A stretch of 64,000 nucleotides of DNA from Acetobacterium wieringae (GTDB taxonomy: Bacteria; Bacillota; Clostridia; Eubacteriales; Eubacteriaceae), in contig NZ_JAIPPU010000003.1 in NCBI RefSeq assembly GCF_026646375.1, positions 186,001 to 250,000 of the forward strand, in the 5' to 3' direction. Within the stretch, counting starts at the first letter, position 1. Every line of letters starts with the position of its first letter. Both the position numbers and the translations under genes were made by a program. The notes beneath the pieces are model-generated. The model made no database searches, had not been told where the DNA came from, and was given only the letters and a program-made list of their open reading frames with translations. Shown one piece after another: positions 1-9,278 of this stretch.

Positions 1-1
1 G

Positions 2-1957
2 GGCTATATTCCCGAACCGCTTAACCGGGCCGAAACGGTCACCACCGACAGCATCGACACCGCCAGCTTCCCGGCCAGCTATGATCTGCGCTTAACCGGC
101 CGCCTCACTGCTGTTAAGCATCAGGGTACCTTAGGCGTCTGTTGGACCTTTGCCAGCCTCGGTTCGCTGGAATCGACGCTGCGGCCGACGGTTACCGCCG
201 ATCTGTCCGAAAACAACATCCGCTGGAATCACGGCTTTGACAACGGCCCCGAAAGCGGCGGTAATGCCAGCATGTCGCTGGCCTACATGGCCCGCTGGAA
301 CGGCCCCGTCAGTGAAAGCAGCGACCCCTACCCCACCGGCCAAAAAACCGGTCTGACACCTGTTTATCACATCCAGCAGGCCGAGTTCCTGCCGGAATCC
401 GACGCCGCACTCAAGCAGGCACTGATGGATGGCGGCGCTGTGTTTACCGCCCTTTACGCCGGTGCCATTGACAACCCGTATTACTTTAACCAAAACACCT
501 CAGCCCTCTACTACAACGGTTCAGCCAGCACCGATCACGCCGTGCTGGTGGTCGGCTGGGATGACAACTACGACCGCAGCAATTTTGCCACCCCACCACC
601 GGGAAACGGCGCCTGGATTATCAAAAACAGCTGGGGTAGCGATTGGGGTGATGATGGCTTTTTCTACCTCTCCTACTACGACACCTACGCCACCCACGCT
701 TTAACCGCCTTTAACAATGCCGAAGCCACCACCAACTACAACCGCATCTACCAGTATGATCCCCTGGGCAGGACGGCATCCCAGGGCTACAACACCCCCG
801 ACGGGTCAGCCTGGGGGGCCAATATCTTTACCGCCGCCGCCAGTGAAAACCTGACCGCCATTTCCACCTATTCAGCCGGCCCCAATACCACCGCCGAAAT
901 CCGGATCTATACCGACGTTTCGGCCGACAACCCCAGCAGCGGTCAGCTGCGAACCACCCAGACTGCCACTTTTGCCCATGAAGGCTATTACACCGTTGAT
1001 CTCAACACCCCGGTGGGACTGACCGCCAATCAGAAATTTGCAGTGGTCATCAAGTACACAAGTCCCCAGGCCAGTTCGCCGATTCCGATGGAAACCGTCA
1101 TTTCCAATTATACCAGCAGGGCCAGCGCCAATGCCGGCGAAAGCTTTATCGGCTATGACCTTAACAGCAGCTGGTATGACACTGGCGCCAAAGATGGCAA
1201 CAATGTCTGCATCAAGGCCTTTACCGGCGGCCAGAGTGCCATCACCCTGACAAGCATTGCCATTACCAACCCGGCCACCAAGCTGGTCTATCAGATTGGC
1301 GAGTCCCTCGATCTTTCCGGTCTGGTGGTCACCGGCAGCTACAGCGATGGCTCCACCCGCACCGAAACGGTCACCGCCACCAATGTCAGCGGCTTTGATT
1401 CCGCCAGCGCCGGTACCAAAACCCTGACGATCACCATCGGGGGCAAAACCACCAGCTACACGATTACCGTTAAAAGTGCCCAAACCACCGGAGTAGATGT
1501 CTACTATCGCACCCATATTCAGAATATCGGCTGGCAGTATGACTGCAAAAATGGCGAAGTCTCCGGTACCTCCGGCTACGGTTACCGCCTCGAAGCGATT
1601 CAGATGCAGCTGATCCAATCCGGCTACGACCTTGGCATTGCCTATCATACCCATATCCAGAACATTGGTTGGGCACCCTGGCGCTATAACGGCGAGGTCA
1701 GCGGCACCTCCGGCATGGGTCTGCGGCTGGAAGCCATTGAGATCCAGCTCGTTGGCAATGATGCCAACCAGTTTGATGTCTATTACCGGGTACATTGCCA
1801 GAATTTCGGCTGGATGGGCTGGGGTAAGAACGGCGAAATGGCCGGCACCTCCGGCTACGGCTACCGCCTCGAAGCAATTCAGATCGAGGTCGTGCCCAAG
1901 GGCACCTACTTTAGCGTTGACGCCGCCGGGCAACCGGCTTATGCGGTAGCTAATTGA
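2..1957 (+). CDS. ChW-repeat secreted C1 (papain-like) cysteine protease, 5' end outside window
   Basis: The open frame runs in from the left edge, so the true start and the signal peptide are not visible. The first 220 visible residues form a papain-like C1 peptidase: Gln41 and Cys47 lie in HQGTLGVCWTF, His179 in STDHAVLVVGW and Asn209 in IIKNSWGSDWG, so the catalytic set is complete. A beta-rich stretch follows, then a Big_3-type Ig domain (about residues 415-485), then three tandem ChW modules with HIQNIGW and GYRLEAIQ cores. ChW repeats are thought to hold proteins on clostridial cell surfaces. The product is inferred to be a secreted, surface-held protease. The next gene downstream also carries three ChW modules. 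The family call is firm; the substrate is unknown. Confidence 0.9.
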   Translation, partial: GYIPEPLNRAETVTTDSIDTASFPASYDLRLTGRLTAVKHQGTLGVCWTFASLGSLESTLRPTVTADLSENNIRWNHGFDNGPESGGNASMSLAYMARWNGPVSESSDPYPTGQKTGLTPVYHIQQAEFLPESDAALKQALMDGGAVFTALYAGAIDNPYYFNQNTSALYYNGSASTDHAVLVVGWDDNYDRSNFATPPPGNGAWIIKNSWGSDWGDDGFFYLSYYDTYATHALTAFNNAEATTNYNRIYQYDPLGRTASQGYNTPDGSAWGANIFTAAASENLTAISTYSAGPNTTAEIRIYTDVSADNPSSGQLRTTQTATFAHEGYYTVDLNTPVGLTANQKFAVVIKYTSPQASSPIPMETVISNYTSRASANAGESFIGYDLNSSWYDTGAKDGNNVCIKAFTGGQSAITLTSIAITNPATKLVYQIGESLDLSGLVVTGSYSDGSTRTETVTATNVSGFDSASAGTKTLTITIGGKTTSYTITVKSAQTTGVDVYYRTHIQNIGWQYDCKNGEVSGTSGYGYRLEAIQMQLIQSGYDLGIAYHTHIQNIGWAPWRYNGEVSGTSGMGLRLEAIEIQLVGNDANQFDVYYRVHCQNFGWMGWGKNGEMAGTSGYGYRLEAIQIEVVPKGTYFSVDAAGQPAYAVAN

Positions 1958-1989
1958 GCACTGACCGGGCTGAATTTGATGCACAATAC

Positions 1990-2096
1990 CGTACCGACCA
2001 ATGACCAAGGGGTCAGACCCTTGTTAATCTGTTGTTCGCTGCGATGCGTAGAGTCTGACACCTAGGTCACAACATGATATACAATTGTGGTACTGG
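1990..2096 (-). repeat. Palindromic element copy A (degenerate 104-bp type)
   Basis: This stretch starts GTACCGACCAATGACC and ends ACAATTGTGGTACTGG, matching the two ends of the dispersed element in reversed orientation. The interior keeps TTAATCTGTTGTTCGC and GCGTACAACATGATGT-like arms, but the tip hairpin is decayed. It ends about 50 bp before the ribosome binding site of the ChW gene at 2154, so it probably lies in that gene's leader or promoter region. Confidence 0.7.
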
Positions 2097-2153
2097 GTTA
2101 GTTTTTTGAAGTTTGTAGTATCAAGACAAACCAATGAAAGTGAGGTAAATAAA

Positions 2154-3410
2154 ATGAAAAATAAATTCGACCGACTCCCGGGCATGCTGCTGGCTTTTCT
2201 GATGCTATTGATCCTGGCTCTGCCTCAGAGCATTCTAGCGGCAACAGAACCGATCCCGGCTGAAACCATCGACACCGCTACGCTGCTGCCCACCGCCACC
2301 TATCGCACCCATGTCCAGAACATCGGCTGGCAGGACTGGAAAAGTGCCGGCCAGACCAGTGGTACCTCGGGCCAGTCGCTGCGGCTGGAGGCCATCGAGA
2401 TAACCCTAAATGATCAGGGCTACGATCTGGGGGTCGCATACCAGACCCACGTCCAGAATATCGGCTGGCAGGAACTCAAATACAATGGTGAAACCAGTGG
2501 CACCTCCGGTCAATCGCTGCGACTTGAAGCAATCCGGATCTTTTTAAGCGGCAACGATGCCAATCTCTTTGATATTTATTACCGGGTTCACGCCCAAAAT
2601 CTGGGCTGGCTGGGTTGGGCGAAAAACGGCGACAGTGCCGGTTCCGCCGGGCTCAGCTACCGGCTGGAAGCGATTCAAATTGTGATCGTTGCCAAAAACG
2701 GGGCGGCTCCCGGCTCGACCCTGCGACCCTTTGTCAGTGTCTACAACATGGGCATTGCAAAAACCCAGGATCAGAACTATTATGACATCGATACCCTGCG
2801 TTGGGTTTACGGCTCCCGCTACGAACGGCCGGTTTTTTACGACAACAGCCTGGTGCAGATGAAACTGGACGTCTTTTATGAAGCCCTGGAAAACAGCTGG
2901 GTGCAGGCCAACAACGCCGACTACATGAGCTTTGTCCAGTCCTACACCACCGACCCCAGCTTCCGCCAGAACCTCATCGGCAAATACGAAAACAATGTCA
3001 CCGCAGCAATAACCTACAATAACAACAACATCATCTCGGTAACCCAGGAACAGTACCGCTATAACGGCGGCGCCCATGGCAACAGCGAGCTCACCGCCCA
3101 CAGCTTTGGCACCAAAACCGGCGATGAACTGACCCTTGGCGATGTGCTGGTGATCCCCGATAGCCAGATCAGCGCCAAGCTGACCGCCGAATTCCAGCAG
3201 CTGAAAAACAGCGACCCCAACTACAGCGACATTGACCTCACCGCCATTGCCAGCAAGCTGGGGGCCAACTCTCCCTACTATCTCACCACCACCGGGGTTT
3301 GCGTTTTCTTTAACCCCTACGAGGTCGCCCCCGGCGCCCTCGGCCGGGTCGAGCTGCAAATCCCCTACACCCGCACCGATCTGGTAGTGGATGTGGAAAC
3401 CCTGATTTAA
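2154..3410 (+). CDS. ChW-repeat secreted protein with DUF3298/RsiV-like C-terminal domain
   Basis: The start is set at 2154 because AAAGTGAGGT lies just upstream and the protein then opens with a clear signal peptide (MKNKF, a hydrophobic core, then SILAA). An ATG-like extension to 2085 would place 23 residues before the signal. Three ChW modules span about residues 45-185 (HVQNIGW, HVQNIGW, HAQNLGW). The remaining 230 residues resemble the DUF3298/RsiV-type extracytoplasmic fold, with YRYNGGAHGN and a closing FFNPYEVAPGALGRVELQIPY. Family members occur in RsiV anti-sigma factors and in cell-wall deacetylases, but neither a sigma-binding nor a deacetylase part is visible here. It is likely a surface ligand-binding protein. 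A hairpin terminator follows. Confidence 0.85.
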   Translation: MKNKFDRLPGMLLAFLMLLILALPQSILAATEPIPAETIDTATLLPTATYRTHVQNIGWQDWKSAGQTSGTSGQSLRLEAIEITLNDQGYDLGVAYQTHVQNIGWQELKYNGETSGTSGQSLRLEAIRIFLSGNDANLFDIYYRVHAQNLGWLGWAKNGDSAGSAGLSYRLEAIQIVIVAKNGAAPGSTLRPFVSVYNMGIAKTQDQNYYDIDTLRWVYGSRYERPVFYDNSLVQMKLDVFYEALENSWVQANNADYMSFVQSYTTDPSFRQNLIGKYENNVTAAITYNNNNIISVTQEQYRYNGGAHGNSELTAHSFGTKTGDELTLGDVLVIPDSQISAKLTAEFQQLKNSDPNYSDIDLTAIASKLGANSPYYLTTTGVCVFFNPYEVAPGALGRVELQIPYTRTDLVVDVETLI

Positions 3411-3479
3411 ACGGAGTCCGCCCGGTTTTCGTTTAACCAAAAATCTGTATAAAAATAGCGGCCAACGGCCGCCATGGTA

Positions 3480-3518
3480 CCCTCCGTCCCAGCAAATAGC
3501 AGGGGCGGGGGGATTTTT
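3480..3518 (+). terminator. Intrinsic terminator after the DUF3298 ChW gene
   Basis: An 11-bp stem, CCCTCCGTCCC pairing with GGGGCGGGGGG through two G-U pairs, encloses an 11-base loop and is followed by ATTTTT. It sits 70 bp after the stop codon and separates this gene from the convergent gene whose stop is at 3524. Confidence 0.65.
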
Positions 3519-3523
3519 GATTA

Positions 3524-6500
3524 CTATTTAGACCAAGTCGCTGTTCCTGAATTATACGTATAGGTGCCGGCATCATTTAATAGATATGCTAACAGAAATC
3601 CGGTGCCATTGGTTCCCATGGTTGTGGCATCCCCATAAATTCCCGCCCCGGTAGGCAGGGTTATGGTGGTCAGGGGCTGGTTTTTAAAGGCTAATGGCCG
3701 AATAATTACACCGTCGCTGCTCTGAATGGTCAGGGTTTCCAGGCTTGACAGATGGGTTGAATCCTTCATTTTTCCTTCAAAGGCATTTTCACCGATATAG
3801 GTTACCGTCGCCGGAATCGTCAGACTGCCACTTAAGCAGTTATTATAGAAGCTGTAATTACTGATGACTCTTAACTGACTCGGCAGCGTCAGGCTGGTTA
3901 GCGGGCATTCGGAAAAACCATCTAAATCAATGCCGATTAACTGTGAACCGTCGGAAAAATGAACGGTTATCAAATTATTACAATTATGAAAAGCCCCTAC
4001 GCCAATCCTGGTAACAGTAGCAGGGATGGTCACTTCGGTCAGGGTTTTATTATTGTAAAATGCCTCTTTACCAATCGCCACCACCGGGTTCCCGCCAATG
4101 GTCTCGGGGATCGAAACAGTCGTTGCACTCCCCCCATATTCAGTAATGGTTAATTCTGTTGTTCCGCTGGTTTTATAGGGCAATACCGTTACCGTGCAGA
4201 AAGCGTCTGCACCACCGCCATCGGCGGCAGTGGCGGTAATCGTTGCGGCGCCGGCACCTACGGCTGTCACCTCACCGGTGTCGGTATTCACCGTGGCCAC
4301 AGCTGTATTACTGGTCGTCCAATTCAGGTTCCGGTTGGCAGCATCGGCCGGTTCCACGGTCGCCGTTAAGGTCTCACTGCCGTTTGCACTCAGTTCCAGG
4401 CTCGGTTTATTCAAGGTGATGCCCGTCACCGCCACAAGGGTATTCAGATTGACCACTATTGACGGCCCAGGGTTATCGCCGCCGGTGATCAACAACCGGA
4501 AATCATAGCTGGTGTTGGGGGTTAGCCCGGTGGCTGTGGCCGCATCGGAGCTCTCATTAAGGGGCGCCGTCGTTGCTGGCGTCCAGTCGCCACCGACGGT
4601 TTTCTGCTGCAGTTCCACCGCCGTCGCATCGGTCTGGGCGTCAAAACTGAAGCTGGCCGAATTGATGGTCACAGCGGTCTGTGACAGGCTGGCATTGCGC
4701 AGCACTAAATGAAAAGCGCTATTTTCCCAGGGATCCCCTGTAAAGCCAGTTTTACCATCCCAGTAGGCAAAAGTCGTCCCGGGGGAGAAGAAAGGGCTGA
4801 AAACCGAACTCGGGGCATTGCCATCAAACCGCAGCACCAGATTCGCCGGGCAGTTGGCAAAGGCATCTACCTCGATGGTGGTGACCGTTGCCGGAATCGT
4901 CAGACTGGTCAGGGCCGTACAGCTTTCAAAGGTAAAACTAGGAATCTTAGTCAGTCCCGGCGGCAGGGTCACGCTGGTCAGCTTGCCACAGCCTGCAAAA
5001 ATCCCCCAGTAAGGAAAAGTAGCTTTAGAGTTGTCTTCAAAGGTCACGGTTTCCAGAGCTGTACACCCCGAAAATGTATATCCAAACAGGTACTGGGGAT
5101 TGCTGCCACCGATAAAGTGCACCGTCTTCAGGCTCGTACACGCTCTAAACGCCTGGCTTCCAATGCTAGCCACGGTATTGGGAATGGTTAAATTAACCAA
5201 TTTTGTGCATTCATAAAAGGCGTTTGCCCCAATGATCTCAACGCTCCCCAAATTTAAATCTTTCAGAGCTAGACACTGCAAAAATCCGGATGCCCCGATC
5301 GTCTTTACACTAGCAGGGAGACTGACACTTTCCAGTTTTTGACAGCCCTGAAAGGCTTTGTCGCCAATGGCCGTCAATTGTGAGGTTCCCGCAAAAGTCA
5401 GACTTGTCATGTTGGAACACTCCATAAATGCACCGTTCCCGATGCTAGTCACCGTTTGGGGAATTGACACCGATGTCACGTTGGTTTGGCCTTTAAAGGC
5501 ATTGGCGCCAATCCCGGTGACCGCAATACCATTGACCGTCTCCGGTACCGTAACGTTTCCGCCGGGGCCGGAATAGGCGGTAATTACCCCCAGCTCAGTT
5601 GTTTTGTATTGATCAGTCGGTAAAAATTCAGCTGTGATCACCAGCGACCCGGCGTCATTGGTGGCAGTTGCCCCAGCTACGGCAAAGAAGTTAGCCGGGA
5701 TATCCGCAGCACTATAGGGCGCTTTCATGGTCAAATTAATGGTGGCCAGATAGCTGCTGGTGCCAACAAACTTCTCGCCCACCGCCAGTGGGGTCAGGTT
5801 GCTGCCATCTTTTTTCTGCCAGCTGACCGTGCCACTAAATTGGCTGGTTGCGGTGATCGCCGTCACCGGGGATTCTCCGGCAAAGGGTACCGTGATACCG
5901 GCAATGGTCTGTTGCAGGTCTTTAACCGTAACCACACAGGTGGCACTTTTATGGCCGTCCTGAGTGGTCACGGTGATCGTCGCCTGGCCCTCGCTCAGCG
6001 CCGTGACCTTGCCGCTGCTATTAACCGTCGCAATGGTCTCATCGCTGGATGACCAGCTTAGTGCTTTATTGCTGGCCGCTGCCGGTGCCACCGTCGCAGC
6101 TAGGGTGTCCACATCATTAACCGCCAAAGTGCTGGCGGTTTTATCGAGACTGACCCCGGTCACCGCCACCGGCCCTGGCGGGGTATACCCCCCGCCACTG
6201 CCGCCGCCATTGTCCGGCGTGGGGAAGACCGGCGGAATCACAACCCCCGGCTCCACCGTGTAACTGCCCGGTTTCTTATCAAAAACCGCACCGTCGGCAT
6301 TGACTTCGGCCTTGACCACCGTACCCTGACCTTTGACGGCAGCTTTGCCATCAAGCACCAGATCACTAACCGTGGTACCGGGATTCACGGTCACGGTACT
6401 GCCCGCCCCTGCTTCTCCTACCGTCATTTTGCCAATAGTGGTGGTATTGCCCTGGGTGGTCACAGTCATGTTGGGCGCGTTAACTTCCACGCTATCAAAA

Positions 6501-7612
6501 GCACCTTCCAAGATAATCGTCTCACCAGTGGCATCTTCGGCTATCACCACATCTAGACCATCCACGTCCTTCGCCACAATCCGCACCGCTCCGCTGGCGG
6601 TTTTTTCCATCACAATGCGACTATAGCTGCCACCATTAATATGTATACTGTTGGCACCGCCGCCCCGAACCAGGGTATCTCCATCCACCGTCACATTGTT
6701 CAGAGTCACGGTGCCGTTGCCAACCGCCTCACTGATTAACAGATCCCCGGTGATGACCAGATTCTGAAGGATCACCCCATCGCCATCTACCGTCACATCG
6801 CCATTAATGGTCTGGGAACCGGAAGCTGGGCCATAGGTACCCGTTTTAGCATAGACCGTCGGTTCGTTTTTCAGTCCCTCATAAGCCGCCTGGATCGCCG
6901 CTACGGCCGCATCCACCTCTATCTGCGGCAAGTTGGCAGTAACAACATGTTCTGTTATGGCTGTTTGCAAAGCTCCCCATGACTCGGCTGTAAAATCATC
7001 TTCATTGAGCTTGGCAATCTTTGCCACCAGAGCGTTGTAAGCCGTCAGATCGGCATTATTCTTAACCACCTTCACCAGCAGGGCTTCGAGGCGCAGCGAG
7101 CTTCCCACGGTCCCCAGCTGGGCACCATCAGCCAGCCAACAGTCGGCCGCCTGGGGCTGATCACCAACGTTTTGAACATGGCCCCGGTACTCGACACTAT
7201 ACCCCGGCACCGGTTTTCCGGCGCTGTCAGTCAGCACAATTTTAACTGCTTCAATCCGCAGGCTTTCCCCCCGGGTCCCGGCATAGGCCCCATCCCGAGG
7301 CCAGTCCGTCGGGTCATTTTCGTCATAGAGCCAGCCCCTATTCTGAACATGGACATTATAACGCAGCTCCATCGTATCGGCCGTCTCGCCTGTGAGTTTA
7401 ATCTCAAACCCCTCAATCCGCTTGCTTTGACCGACCGTGCCAATGATCTCAGGGCTGTCCACCCAGCTGCCGTCAAGCGGATAGTCCCCCCGATCCTGAA
7501 TGTGTCCCCGGTAGGCGACCCCCACTGGCTGTTCCGCCGCTGCGGCCGACAGCGGCACCACAATAAAAATCAATGCCCAGCAGGCACACCAGTATACGAA
7601 TTTCTTCTTCAT
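3524..7612 (-). CDS. Large ChW-repeat surface protein with Ig-like and BspA-type leucine-rich repeats
   Basis: The 1362-residue product begins with a signal peptide ending near SAAAAEQ, then three ChW modules (GHIQDRGDYPLDGSW, HVQNRGW, GHVQNVGDQ; about 30-185). A FIVAR-like helical segment follows (190-250, ending VAAIQAAYEGLK), then a beta-helix-like run rich in valine, threonine and asparagine (255-450). Next is a PPVFPTPDNGGGSGGG linker, a Big_2 domain (VAVTGVSLDKT), BspA-type LRR_5 repeats (FKGQTNVTSVSIPQTVTSIG pattern), a fibronectin-like segment, a second Big_2 domain and a second LRR_5 block. It has no LPxTG motif and no C-terminal membrane anchor, so ChW binding is the likely means of attachment. 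Such modular proteins usually mediate adhesion. The ATG follows ATGGAGAAAAGAAA. Confidence 0.9.
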   Translation of the reverse strand: MKKKFVYWCACWALIFIVVPLSAAAAEQPVGVAYRGHIQDRGDYPLDGSWVDSPEIIGTVGQSKRIEGFEIKLTGETADTMELRYNVHVQNRGWLYDENDPTDWPRDGAYAGTRGESLRIEAVKIVLTDSAGKPVPGYSVEYRGHVQNVGDQPQAADCWLADGAQLGTVGSSLRLEALLVKVVKNNADLTAYNALVAKIAKLNEDDFTAESWGALQTAITEHVVTANLPQIEVDAAVAAIQAAYEGLKNEPTVYAKTGTYGPASGSQTINGDVTVDGDGVILQNLVITGDLLISEAVGNGTVTLNNVTVDGDTLVRGGGANSIHINGGSYSRIVMEKTASGAVRIVAKDVDGLDVVIAEDATGETIILEGAFDSVEVNAPNMTVTTQGNTTTIGKMTVGEAGAGSTVTVNPGTTVSDLVLDGKAAVKGQGTVVKAEVNADGAVFDKKPGSYTVEPGVVIPPVFPTPDNGGGSGGGYTPPGPVAVTGVSLDKTASTLAVNDVDTLAATVAPAAASNKALSWSSSDETIATVNSSGKVTALSEGQATITVTTQDGHKSATCVVTVKDLQQTIAGITVPFAGESPVTAITATSQFSGTVSWQKKDGSNLTPLAVGEKFVGTSSYLATINLTMKAPYSAADIPANFFAVAGATATNDAGSLVITAEFLPTDQYKTTELGVITAYSGPGGNVTVPETVNGIAVTGIGANAFKGQTNVTSVSIPQTVTSIGNGAFMECSNMTSLTFAGTSQLTAIGDKAFQGCQKLESVSLPASVKTIGASGFLQCLALKDLNLGSVEIIGANAFYECTKLVNLTIPNTVASIGSQAFRACTSLKTVHFIGGSNPQYLFGYTFSGCTALETVTFEDNSKATFPYWGIFAGCGKLTSVTLPPGLTKIPSFTFESCTALTSLTIPATVTTIEVDAFANCPANLVLRFDGNAPSSVFSPFFSPGTTFAYWDGKTGFTGDPWENSAFHLVLRNASLSQTAVTINSASFSFDAQTDATAVELQQKTVGGDWTPATTAPLNESSDAATATGLTPNTSYDFRLLITGGDNPGPSIVVNLNTLVAVTGITLNKPSLELSANGSETLTATVEPADAANRNLNWTTSNTAVATVNTDTGEVTAVGAGAATITATAADGGGADAFCTVTVLPYKTSGTTELTITEYGGSATTVSIPETIGGNPVVAIGKEAFYNNKTLTEVTIPATVTRIGVGAFHNCNNLITVHFSDGSQLIGIDLDGFSECPLTSLTLPSQLRVISNYSFYNNCLSGSLTIPATVTYIGENAFEGKMKDSTHLSSLETLTIQSSDGVIIRPLAFKNQPLTTITLPTGAGIYGDATTMGTNGTGFLLAYLLNDAGTYTYNSGTATWSK

Positions 7613-7910
7613 TTTCTTTTCTCCATTTTTTTAACATCGAATCCATTAATGGTTTAATCATATCACAGAGTCGATTCTCAAAAAGGCGTATATTTCTGTT
7701 CAAATGGCGTATTTTTTTTAATTCTTCCTGCCAATCCGACCCGAAGCCACTGTACCAATTTGGCAGATTCTGTTATACTGGAAGCATCACAACAACCGTG
7801 TGAAAAAGGCTCAATTGCGGGCCTTTAAACCAGCCGATTCAAGCCTTACCCGCCCCGAGATCAAATAACCTGTACAACCAAATTTCCAGGTAATTGCGAA
7901 ATGAACAAAC

Positions 7911-8125
7911 ATCGAACAATCGTTGCTTTGGGAGCAGTTTCCACAACAATAAGAAATCGCAATGCGAATTTCTTATTGTTCGCGGGCAGTCGCCAACTAC
8001 AAGCAAGCTTGTGATTGGCTCGTTGCCTTCACGAAAACAATTGTGTAACGTGTAGGCGAACAGTTCAGAGAACTGTCCGCCGTACAGTGTAACAATTGTT
8101 TCGTGCGAAACTGGGCACAAAGCTC
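7911..8125 (-). repeat. Palindromic element copy B (long form)
   Basis: This copy shares most of its sequence with the element at 25098-25304. It holds three hairpins: a perfect 12-bp stem ACAATAAGAAAT (7946-7957) with ATTTCTTATTGT (7968-7979); CCAACTACAAGC facing GCTTGTGATTGG near 7993-8018; and a long imperfect palindrome bounded by ACGAAAACAATT and AATTGTTTCGT (8031-8105), whose tip is GAACAGTTC/GAACTGTCC (8058-8078). It ends about 50 bp before the lipoprotein gene at 8174. The rest of the 561-bp gap (7613-7910) shows no recognisable gene. Confidence 0.8.
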
Positions 8126-8138
8126 AGAGCAGTTTTGC
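8105..8138 (-). repeat. AGCTTTG-type small hairpin, copy 1
   Basis: GCGAAACTGGGCACAAAGC and the following bases to GTTTTGC form an inverted repeat (GCGAAACTG against CAGTTTTGC, interrupted). In reverse orientation it reads CTGAGCTTTGTGCCCAGTTT, matching the hairpins near 15663, 23386 and 40029. Confidence 0.5.
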
Positions 8139-8173
8139 AGTTAGCTAAACCAAATTTATTGAAGGAGCACCTC

Positions 8174-9229
8174 ATGAAAAGAAAAAAATGGATTCCCCTG
8201 GTGGTTTCTCTGCTGGCCCTGATTCTTTGCGGTTGCACCGCTGCCCAGGACAAAGCCCCCCAGACCGAAACGTCGGATGCCATTGTCCCCACCGACTACA
8301 GTGACAGCGCTCACTGGCTTGCCCTACCCACCGCGCTTGATAAGGATGTCGATGTTTTCTATCTCTACCCCACTGCCTGGGCCAGAGCTAATGCCGATGC
8401 CCCAATTATCAGCACCATTGATGATCCGGTTATGATCACCAATTCCAATCTGGCCTATGCCCGTCAGGCCACCGCTTTTGAAACATCGGCCAATATCTAT
8501 GCCCCCTATTATCGGCAGTTCGATGCGTCCGCCACCGCCAACATGTCCTATGACGAACAGCAGGATGTCTTAAAAGGGACCACCTTAACCGATGCCACCG
8601 CCGCCTTTGACTACTACATGGAGCACTACAATAACGGCCGCCCCTTTATTCTGGCCAGCCATTCCCAGGGCTCCAATGTGATGATCTATCTGCTGTCAGA
8701 CTATATGAAAGCGCATCCCGAGGCTCAGAAGCAGATGGTGGCAGCCTATATTATTGGCTATTCCATCACCGATGACTATCTGGCTGATAATCCCAACCTT
8801 ACGTTTGCTACCGGATCCGGGGATACCGGGGTGATCATTTCCTACAATACCCAGGCCCCCACCATTGAAGGCACCGATTTTGTGGTGCTGCCCACCGCGC
8901 ATGTCATCAACCCGCTAACCTGGACGACCGATGAAACCCTGGCACCAGCCAGTGCCAACCTTGGTTCACTGCAGATCAATGCCGATGGTACCGTGGCTAA
9001 AAATCCCGATGGCAGCAATGTCAAAGTGATGAACCTTGCCGATGCCCAGGTCAATATCGAAAAAGGCGCACTGATTTGCAGCACCGTCGATGTGGACACC
9101 TACGCCCCCGGCAGTGCCGCCTTTGGCAAAGGCGTCTTCCACAGCTACGACTACCCCTTCTATTACTACAATATCCAGGCCAACGCCGAAGAACGGGTCG
9201 CCAACTACTTAAAAGCCCACCAGAAATAG
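8174..9229 (+). CDS. DUF3089-family alpha/beta-hydrolase lipoprotein
   Basis: The 351-residue product starts at the ATG at 8174, after GAAGGAGCACCTC. It has a lipoprotein signal (MKRKKW, hydrophobic core, lipobox LILCGC), so it should be tethered outside the membrane. The motif VFYLYPTAW near residue 60 and the nucleophile elbow SHSQGSN near residue 165 are typical of DUF3089, a family of alpha/beta-hydrolase-like proteins with unproven substrates. A late His-containing segment (KGVFHSYDYPFYYYNI) may supply the catalytic histidine. A long palindromic element lies in its 5' region and a strong two-way terminator follows. It is likely a secreted esterase-like enzyme; the substrate cannot be told. 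Confidence 0.8.
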   Translation: MKRKKWIPLVVSLLALILCGCTAAQDKAPQTETSDAIVPTDYSDSAHWLALPTALDKDVDVFYLYPTAWARANADAPIISTIDDPVMITNSNLAYARQATAFETSANIYAPYYRQFDASATANMSYDEQQDVLKGTTLTDATAAFDYYMEHYNNGRPFILASHSQGSNVMIYLLSDYMKAHPEAQKQMVAAYIIGYSITDDYLADNPNLTFATGSGDTGVIISYNTQAPTIEGTDFVVLPTAHVINPLTWTTDETLAPASANLGSLQINADGTVAKNPDGSNVKVMNLADAQVNIEKGALICSTVDVDTYAPGSAAFGKGVFHSYDYPFYYYNIQANAEERVANYLKAHQK

Positions 9230-9242
9230 CAAAATACCCAAT

Positions 9243-9278
9243 AAAAAAACCGCCCATTTAAATGTGGCGGTTTTTTTT
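9243..9278. terminator. Two-way intrinsic terminator
   Basis: AAAAAACCGCC and GGCGGTTTTTT enclose an 11-base loop. The A- and T-rich flanks allow termination in both directions, between the convergent DUF3089 and ZIP-transporter genes. Confidence 0.85.

Noticed and set aside
872-2008. 378-residue open frame antisense to the ChW protease gene
   Set aside because: It mirrors the ChW repeats and has no ribosome site or recognisable domain; similar mirrored frames occur opposite other ChW genes.
7839-8120. Open frame whose protein resembles the one at 25016-25306
   Set aside because: The similarity comes from the shared palindromic element, not from a protein gene; hairpins with compensating changes disrupt the peptide.
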